Part shown: in pieces, positions 35,434 to 40,532 of the stretch
Position numbering within the stretch: position 1 is the stretch's first letter
Layout: each line of letters begins with the position of its first letter
Assembly: GCA_004558035.1 (NCBI GenBank)
Contig: SFEJ01000018.1
Coordinates: forward strand, 1-40,532
From: Opitutia bacterium
GTDB taxonomy: Bacteria > Verrucomicrobiota > Verrucomicrobiae > Opitutales > UBA953
Length of the DNA stretch: 40,532 nucleotides
Reading direction: 5' to 3'
Translations under genes and position numbers: made by a program
The notes under the pieces: generated by a model
Database searches by the model: none
What the model saw: the letters and a program-made list of their open reading frames with translations, nothing else
What the model was told of the DNA's origin: nothing

Positions 35434-36969
35434 ATGGCACTCACAAAATTTCGCAGCCAACTCATCGCCGATACCGGAATCAGCACCGGCGACGAAGGCA
35501 AGGGACGCCTCATTCCCGAAGTCATCCGCGAGCTTCAGGCCGAGACCGGCAAGCGCGGCGTCGTCTCCGTCGTGATGAAGGTGAACGGCGGGGCGAATTC
35601 CGGGCACACGGTCGGCGGGCTCAAGCTGAACCTGCTGCCCGCGGGCGTGATCGAAAAGGACGTCGCCGTGCTCGCGATCGGCGCCGGCGTCGTCGCCGAC
35701 CCGCGCAAGTTCCGCTGGGAGGCGCGCCCGCTCGAAAAAATGGGCATTCCGATTTACCCGCGCCTGCGCATCGACGAGCGCACGATGCTCAGCGACGTCT
35801 CGCACCGCATGCTCGACCTCGCGTTCGAGGATTACCGCGTGAACGTGCTCAAGCACCTGCCGCGCGGCTCGACGGGGCGCGGCATCACGCCCGCGTACTG
35901 CGACGAAGTCGGGCAGTGGCAGATCACCTACGCGGATTTTCTCGGCCCGAAGGAAATTTTCGTCGAAAAAATGAACGCGCGCCTCGACCGCGCTGAACGC
36001 ACGATCGAGCACGTCTGCCGCGTCGCGCCGGAGCTGTGGAGCGAATTCTTCAAAAAACTCACGGCGGCGGAAGTCCGCGGGAACGCGCCCGCGATCAGGG
36101 ACGGCGTCTTCGCCGAGGCGGATTTCGACTTCACGCAGTTCGACGCGGGAACGCCCTTCCGCTTCAACCGCGAAAAGGTCGTCGAAGTCTATTGGACGGC
36201 GGGACGGGAGCTCGTTCCCGCGATCTGCGACGTGCGCGATCTCGTGCTCGACACGATGAAGCGCGGCGAATACGTCATCGGCGAGTTCGGCCAGGCCTAC
36301 TGGCTCGACAAACGCCACGGCTTCCCGCCGAACGTCACCGCCTCGCACACGTTCACGCCGGAATTTTTCCAGTCCGCGGGAATTCCCGCCCAGCTCGTCC
36401 ACACGATGGGCTGCTGCAAGGCCTACGACACGAAGGTCGGCACGCACGTCTTCCTCACGCAGATGGACGACGAACACCCGCTGTGCCGCCGCCTGAAGAA
36501 GCTCGAGTTTGGCGTCGTCTCCGGGCGCCAACGCATGGTCGGCTGGTGCGACTGCGTCGAAAAGGCGGACGCGCTCCGCTACGGCGGCTACCAGGATCTC
36601 GTCATCAACAAGCTCGACGCGCTCTCGCCCGCGGACGAATGGCGGGGCGGCGACCTGCTCGTGTGCGTCGCGTACAGGGGCCCGGACGGAAAAATCTATA
36701 AACACGTTCCGCGCAACGACGCGCTGCGCCAGACCCTCGTTCCTGTCTACGAAACGCTTCCGGGCTGGACGGAAGACATTTCCGGCGTGCGCTCGTTCGC
36801 CGATCTTCCCGCGAACGCCAAGCGCTACGTCGCCTTCGTGATGAAGACTATCGTCGAGCTCGCCGACGCGCCCGCGCTCCCGAACCTGCGCTACATCGGC
36901 GTCGGCCCGCTCCCCTCCCAAATCATCAAGGACGTCCCCGAAACCGCCGAGCTCGTGAAGCTGGCGTAA
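35434..36969 (+). CDS. purA: adenylosuccinate synthetase, divergent long form
   Basis: This enzyme joins IMP and aspartate with GTP in AMP synthesis. It is 511 residues, against about 430 in E. coli. The GTP and catalytic loop reads DTGISTGDEGKGR, keeping the catalytic Asp of GDEGKG. GGANSGHT retains the His. GSTGRGITPAY, the SGRQRMVGWCD loop and NKLDALS are also recognisable. Several otherwise invariant positions differ (VGTHVFLTQ where VGxGPFPTE is usual; VVSGR for ATTGR). Retention of the catalytic Asp argues against the phage PurZ variant. The extra length is internal (about residues 200-300). It is alone on the plus strand, divergent from kdsA. Confidence 0.83.
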   Translation: MALTKFRSQLIADTGISTGDEGKGRLIPEVIRELQAETGKRGVVSVVMKVNGGANSGHTVGGLKLNLLPAGVIEKDVAVLAIGAGVVADPRKFRWEARPLEKMGIPIYPRLRIDERTMLSDVSHRMLDLAFEDYRVNVLKHLPRGSTGRGITPAYCDEVGQWQITYADFLGPKEIFVEKMNARLDRAERTIEHVCRVAPELWSEFFKKLTAAEVRGNAPAIRDGVFAEADFDFTQFDAGTPFRFNREKVVEVYWTAGRELVPAICDVRDLVLDTMKRGEYVIGEFGQAYWLDKRHGFPPNVTASHTFTPEFFQSAGIPAQLVHTMGCCKAYDTKVGTHVFLTQMDDEHPLCRRLKKLEFGVVSGRQRMVGWCDCVEKADALRYGGYQDLVINKLDALSPADEWRGGDLLVCVAYRGPDGKIYKHVPRNDALRQTLVPVYETLPGWTEDISGVRSFADLPANAKRYVAFVMKTIVELADAPALPNLRYIGVGPLPSQIIKDVPETAELVKLA

Positions 36970-37052
36970 GAGCTTTTCCGTGTTTCCGCCGATGGGGTGC
37001 GGCGGATTCTCGTCGTCGTGCGCGCGTTCCTGTTTTTTTGATTTTCGTACCT

Positions 37053-39053
37053 GTGGAAAAACAAATTTACAGTCAAATCGTAAGTTTCATCTGGGGAATC
37101 GCGGACGATTGTCTGCGCGACGTTTATGTCCGCGGAAAATATCGCGACGTCATTTTGCCGATGACGGTCATTCGTCGTCTCGACGCCGTTTTGGAAAAGA
37201 CGAAATCCGACGTTCTGGCGATGAAGGCCCGTTTGGACAAGGCCGGGATTGCTTCCCAAAGTCCCGCTCTGTGCAAGGCGGCCGGGCAGGCGTTTTACAA
37301 TTGTTCCCCGTTCACGCTACGTGATTTGACTTCTCGGACGCGCCAGCAACAGCTGAAGGCAGACTTCGTCGCCTATCTTGACGGATTTTCGCCGAATGTT
37401 CAGGAAATCTTGGAAAAATTCAAATTCCGGAATCAGATTGACACCATGGTTGACGCGGACATTCTCGGCGCCGTCATCGAGAAATTCGTGAATCCGGCGA
37501 TGAATCTGAGTCCGGAGCCGATCGTCGATAACCAGGGAAAGGTAAAAATTCCGGGTTTGGACAACCACACGATGGGCACAATCTTCGAGGAGCTCATCCG
37601 CCGCTTCAACGAAGAAAACAACGAGGAGGCGGGAGAGCACTTTACTCCGCGCGATGCGATCGAACTCATGGCGGATCTTGTCCTCGTTCCGGTCGCGGAT
37701 CGAATCAACGACGCGACCTACACCTGCTACGACGGCGCCTGCGGAACAGGCGGAATGCTGACCATCGCCCAGGAGCGCCTTCTGGAAATCGCGCGGGAAC
37801 GCGGAAAAAACGTTTCGATTCACCTTTTCGGGCAGGAAGTGAATCCGGAAACTTACGCCATCACCAAAGCCGACATGCTGCTTTCCGGAAAAGGCGAGCA
37901 GGCGGAAAACATCGGGTTCGGATCGACGATTTCCCAAGATCGCTTCCCCTCGAAGGAGTTCGACTTCATGATTTCCAATCCGCCTTACGGAAAATCGTGG
38001 AAAGTCGATCAAGACAAGCTGGGCGGGAAAAGCGATCTGGCGGACACGCGCATGGTGCTTCCTTTCGGCGGAGACGCCGAATTTCAGATGGTGCCGCGTT
38101 CCAGCGACGGGCAGATGATTTTTCTTCTGAACAATCTTTCGAAGATGAAAGGCACTCCGCTCGGAAGCCGCGTCGCGGAAGTGCACAACGGCTCTTCTCT
38201 TTTTACCGGAGACGCAGGGCAGGGCGAGAGCAACGCGCGCCGCTACATCATCGAAAACGATTACCTTGAAGCGATCATCGCGCTCCCGGAGAACATGTTT
38301 TACAACACAGGAATCGGGACGTTCATCTGGGTGTTGTCCAACAGAAAGTCGGAGCACCGCCGCGGAAAGATTCAGCTCATCGACGCAACCGAGATGAAGT
38401 CTCCGCTACGCAAAAATCTCGGGAAAAAAAACTGCGAACTGACTCCTGAGATTCGCGAGAAGATTTTGAAGCTCTTCCTCGATTTCGAGGAAAACGAGCG
38501 AAGCCGGATTTTCGACAATGCAGAATTCGGCTATTGGCAAATCACGGTCGAACGCCCGTTGCGGCTCCGCGTCGATTGCTCCGGAAAAATTCCCTTTGAA
38601 AATCTGAAAATCAAGCCCGCAGACGCGGACGCCTGGAAAAAAGCGCTGGAAAATCTCCCGCCCGATACGCCTCGCGACGACTGGGACGCTTTCGCCAAGG
38701 CGACCAAGCTGAAAGCCTCTCTGCTGAAAAAGATTCGCCCCTACGTCACCGTGCGTGACGAAACTGCCCGCGCCGTCGAAGGAGAGCCCGATCCCGAGCT
38801 CCGCGATACCGAGCGCGTGCCGCTCCTGTTTGAGGGCGGAATCGCCGGATTTTTCGAAAAGGAAGTGCTGCCCTTTGTGCCCGACGCATGGATCGACGAA
38901 TCTAGGACGCAGATCGGCTACGAGCTCTCCTTTACCAAGTATTTTTACAAGCCCGTCCGGCTTCGTTCGTTGGACGAAATCTCCGCTGATCTGCGGGCGC
39001 TCGAAGCCGAAACCGCCGGACTTTTGGACGAAATTCTCGGAGGAAAAAAATGA
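37053..39053 (+). CDS. hsdM: type I restriction-modification methyltransferase subunit
   Basis: This N6-adenine DNA methyltransferase of 666 residues is the M subunit of a type I system, modifying host DNA with the HsdS specificity subunit. The N-terminal helical domain (about 1-130) begins SQIVSFIWGIADDCLRDVY. Motif I is DGACGTGGML near 226, and motif IV is SNPPYGKSWK near 308. It is longer than many HsdM (about 500) owing to a C-terminal region of about 170 residues. I prefer the GTG at 37053 (MEKQIYSQ after initiator reading); a TTG at 37038 would add five residues. It is coupled to rhuM by ATGA. The 3' genes lie in AT-richer DNA, consistent with acquisition. Confidence 0.93.
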   Translation: MEKQIYSQIVSFIWGIADDCLRDVYVRGKYRDVILPMTVIRRLDAVLEKTKSDVLAMKARLDKAGIASQSPALCKAAGQAFYNCSPFTLRDLTSRTRQQQLKADFVAYLDGFSPNVQEILEKFKFRNQIDTMVDADILGAVIEKFVNPAMNLSPEPIVDNQGKVKIPGLDNHTMGTIFEELIRRFNEENNEEAGEHFTPRDAIELMADLVLVPVADRINDATYTCYDGACGTGGMLTIAQERLLEIARERGKNVSIHLFGQEVNPETYAITKADMLLSGKGEQAENIGFGSTISQDRFPSKEFDFMISNPPYGKSWKVDQDKLGGKSDLADTRMVLPFGGDAEFQMVPRSSDGQMIFLLNNLSKMKGTPLGSRVAEVHNGSSLFTGDAGQGESNARRYIIENDYLEAIIALPENMFYNTGIGTFIWVLSNRKSEHRRGKIQLIDATEMKSPLRKNLGKKNCELTPEIREKILKLFLDFEENERSRIFDNAEFGYWQITVERPLRLRVDCSGKIPFENLKIKPADADAWKKALENLPPDTPRDDWDAFAKATKLKASLLKKIRPYVTVRDETARAVEGEPDPELRDTERVPLLFEGGIAGFFEKEVLPFVPDAWIDESRTQIGYELSFTKYFYKPVRLRSLDEISADLRALEAETAGLLDEILGGKK

Positions 39054-40084
39054 GGAGACCGGGAAAAATGAAGGACGTTCCCGAAAACGGGATCATCCTT
39101 TATCGCACGGAGGACGCGCGAAGCGAAATCCGTCTCTATTCCCGCGACGGGAACGTTTGGCTCAACCAGCTGCAGATTGCGGAACTGTTTGCCGTTTCGA
39201 AGCCGAACGTGAGCGTCCATATTTCGAAAATTTTGCGGGAAGGTGAATTGGATGAAAAATCAGTTGTTAAATACTATTTAACAACTGCCGCTGACGGAAA
39301 GGATTATTCGGTCGCGTATTACTCGCTCGAGCTTGTTTTGGCGGTCGGCTACCGCGTCCGTAGCGTCCGCGGAATGCAGTTTCGTCAATGGGCGACGCGT
39401 CACCTGGCGGAATATCTTCAAAAAGGCTTCGTCATCGACACTCGGCGTCTCGAAAATCCGGACGGACGTCCTGATTTCTTCGACGAATTGCTAGCGGAAA
39501 TTCGGCGAATTCGGGCTTCCGAAAAGCGTTTCTACCAGAAAATCCGTGATCTATTCTCACTCTCCAGCGACTACGTCGCTTCGGATCAGGCAACGCAGCT
39601 CTTTTTCGCTGAGGTGCAGAATAAGTTGCTTTACGCCGTGACCGAAAAAACCGCCGCGGAAATCATCGTCTCTCGCGCGGACGCGGAAAAACCCAACATG
39701 GGACTGACGACTTGGAGCGGGAACGTCGTTCGAAAAACGGATGTCATCATCGCCAAAAACTATTTGACCAAAGACGAAGTCGATACGTTGAACCGGTTGG
39801 TCGTCATCTTTCTCGAAACTGCGGAATTGCACGTCAAGTTGCGTCGAAATCTGACTTTGGATTTTTGGCGCGAGAACGTGGACAAAATCCTCAATAACCA
39901 CCAGCTTCGGGTGTTGACGGGTGCGGGAACGGTGTCTGTGTCGGAAATGAAGCGCCTCGTTTCCGATGTCTATGAGAAATTCGATGCTTCCCGCCGCGCT
40001 TTTGAAGCTCGCCAAGCGGATGCGCTTGACGAAGAGGAGCTCAAGCGCTTCGAAGAAGAGCTCAAGAAAGGCGGCGCACGATGA
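39050..40084 (+). CDS. rhuM: RhuM-family (virulence protein RhuM-like) protein
   Basis: This 344-residue protein belongs to the RhuM family, named for a Salmonella pathogenicity-island gene. ILYRTEDARSEIRLYSRDGN, VWLNQLQIAELFAVSKPNVS and SVHISKILREGEL near residues 30-70 form an apparent helix-turn-helix. FRQWATRHLAEYLQKGF follows, with a helical C-terminus. Its biochemical role is not established; homologues recur inside type I restriction loci between hsdM and hsdS, as here. Start and stop overlap both neighbours by ATGA, giving tight coupling. An in-frame ATG at 39068 (MKDVPENGI) is also possible. The N-terminal HTH suggests DNA binding or regulation of the locus, by inference. Confidence 0.88.
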   Translation: MRRPGKMKDVPENGIILYRTEDARSEIRLYSRDGNVWLNQLQIAELFAVSKPNVSVHISKILREGELDEKSVVKYYLTTAADGKDYSVAYYSLELVLAVGYRVRSVRGMQFRQWATRHLAEYLQKGFVIDTRRLENPDGRPDFFDELLAEIRRIRASEKRFYQKIRDLFSLSSDYVASDQATQLFFAEVQNKLLYAVTEKTAAEIIVSRADAEKPNMGLTTWSGNVVRKTDVIIAKNYLTKDEVDTLNRLVVIFLETAELHVKLRRNLTLDFWRENVDKILNNHQLRVLTGAGTVSVSEMKRLVSDVYEKFDASRRAFEARQADALDEEELKRFEEELKKGGAR

Positions 40085-40532
40085 AACCTTATCCCGAATA
40101 CAAGGAAACCGGGCTTTCGTGGCTTCCGAAAATCCCTAAGCATTGGGAGGTTCGAAAAATAAAATATCTCTTTGATGAAAGACGTGAAAAAGGTCATTTT
40201 GATGAACCCTTGCTTGCTGCTACACAAAATCGTGGTGTGATTCCAAAAAATCTTTATGAGGCGCGGACAGTGCTTGCGCAGAAAGATTTACATCTCTTAA
40301 AGCTTGTACGCGTTGGAGATTTTGTCATTAGTCTTCGTTCGTTTCAGGGCGGAATTGAATATGCGTATCATCAGGGAATCATTAGCCCTACTTACACAAT
40401 AATGGTGTCTAAGAGCAGAGATTTGGATTCTGATTATTTTAGATTTCTTGCGAAATCAAAACCCTTTATAGAGCTTCTAAAAACATGCGTTACGGGGATT
40501 AGAGAGGGACAAAATATTGATTATTCAGCCTT
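40081..40532 (+). CDS. hsdS: type I restriction specificity subunit, 3' end missing
   Basis: Only the first 150 residues are in the window; the reading frame is open at the last base. It begins MKPYPEYKETGLSWLPKIPK followed by HWEVRKIKYLF, the standard start of HsdS proteins (YxxYKxSGxxWLGxIPxHW). It then enters the first target-recognition domain (RVGDFVISLRSFQGG, ISPTYTIM). In the complex this subunit chooses the DNA sequence to be methylated or cut. The start overlaps the rhuM stop by ATGA. The segment is markedly AT-richer than the genes before it, as variable target-recognition domains often are. hsdR is presumably beyond the edge. Confidence 0.92.
   Translation, partial: MKPYPEYKETGLSWLPKIPKHWEVRKIKYLFDERREKGHFDEPLLAATQNRGVIPKNLYEARTVLAQKDLHLLKLVRVGDFVISLRSFQGGIEYAYHQGIISPTYTIMVSKSRDLDSDYFRFLAKSKPFIELLKTCVTGIREGQNIDYSA

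Noticed and set aside
35434..36969. PurZ (2-aminoadenine synthesis)
   Set aside because: The catalytic Asp of GDEGKG is retained, as in PurA; PurZ lacks it.
37038..37052. TTG start for hsdM
   Set aside because: Possible, but GTG 37053 starts nearer the conserved N-terminal helix; kept only as an alternative.

Overview
The window is GC-rich, densely coding bacterial chromosome. A PEP-CTERM sorting tail on a large autotransporter-type beta-strand-repeat protein, LPS genes (heptosyltransferase, KdsA), an outer-membrane barrel protein, a long divergent adenylosuccinate synthetase and a general lack of Shine-Dalgarno sequences suggest a Gram-negative member of Verrucomicrobiota (Opitutales-like). 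That assignment is inference, because no rRNA gene is present.

Layout. 1-2.2 kb: 3' end of a PEP-CTERM adhesin-like gene. 2.2-2.7 kb: a strong terminator and a REP-like cluster of hairpins. 2.7-8.1 kb (minus strand): heptosyltransferase, acetolactate synthase, gluQ-ruvC and a polyprenyl diphosphate synthase. 8.3-11 kb (plus): an unknown 154-aa protein, HU and a DUF3592-like membrane protein. 11-13.5 kb (minus): phoR-phoB. 13.6-18.8 kb (minus): lysA, a HAD phosphatase and ftsK in one transcription unit. 19.1-23.7 kb (plus): a lone nuoF, a DUF3332-type lipoprotein and a two-gene RCK/RyR membrane module. 23.7-27 kb (minus): cmk-plsC, then a HAD hydrolase translationally coupled to an aminotransferase. 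27.3-33 kb (plus): an orphan PAS histidine kinase, proC-proB-proA and dxr. 33-35.3 kb (minus): an outer-membrane protein and kdsA. 35.4-37 kb: purA. 37 kb to the end: a type I restriction-modification operon hsdM-rhuM-hsdS, cut by the window edge.

Most genes are core metabolism (branched-chain amino acids, lysine, proline, isoprenoids by Dxr and a prenyl synthase, purines, LPS) or cell-cycle and signalling functions. The unusual content is at the DNA level. The 9-mer GCGGGAACG (reverse CGTTCCCGC) recurs about every 300 bp in the sampled core, in all reading frames, and inverted pairs of it form two intrinsic terminators. Two related intergenic elements with octamer-repeat arms carry the same core in opposite orientations. 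A 7-bp tandem repeat array precedes the RCK/RyR operon.

The best candidates for under-described biology are the RCK/RyR two-gene system, the iterated 9-mer and the flipped-core repeat family.
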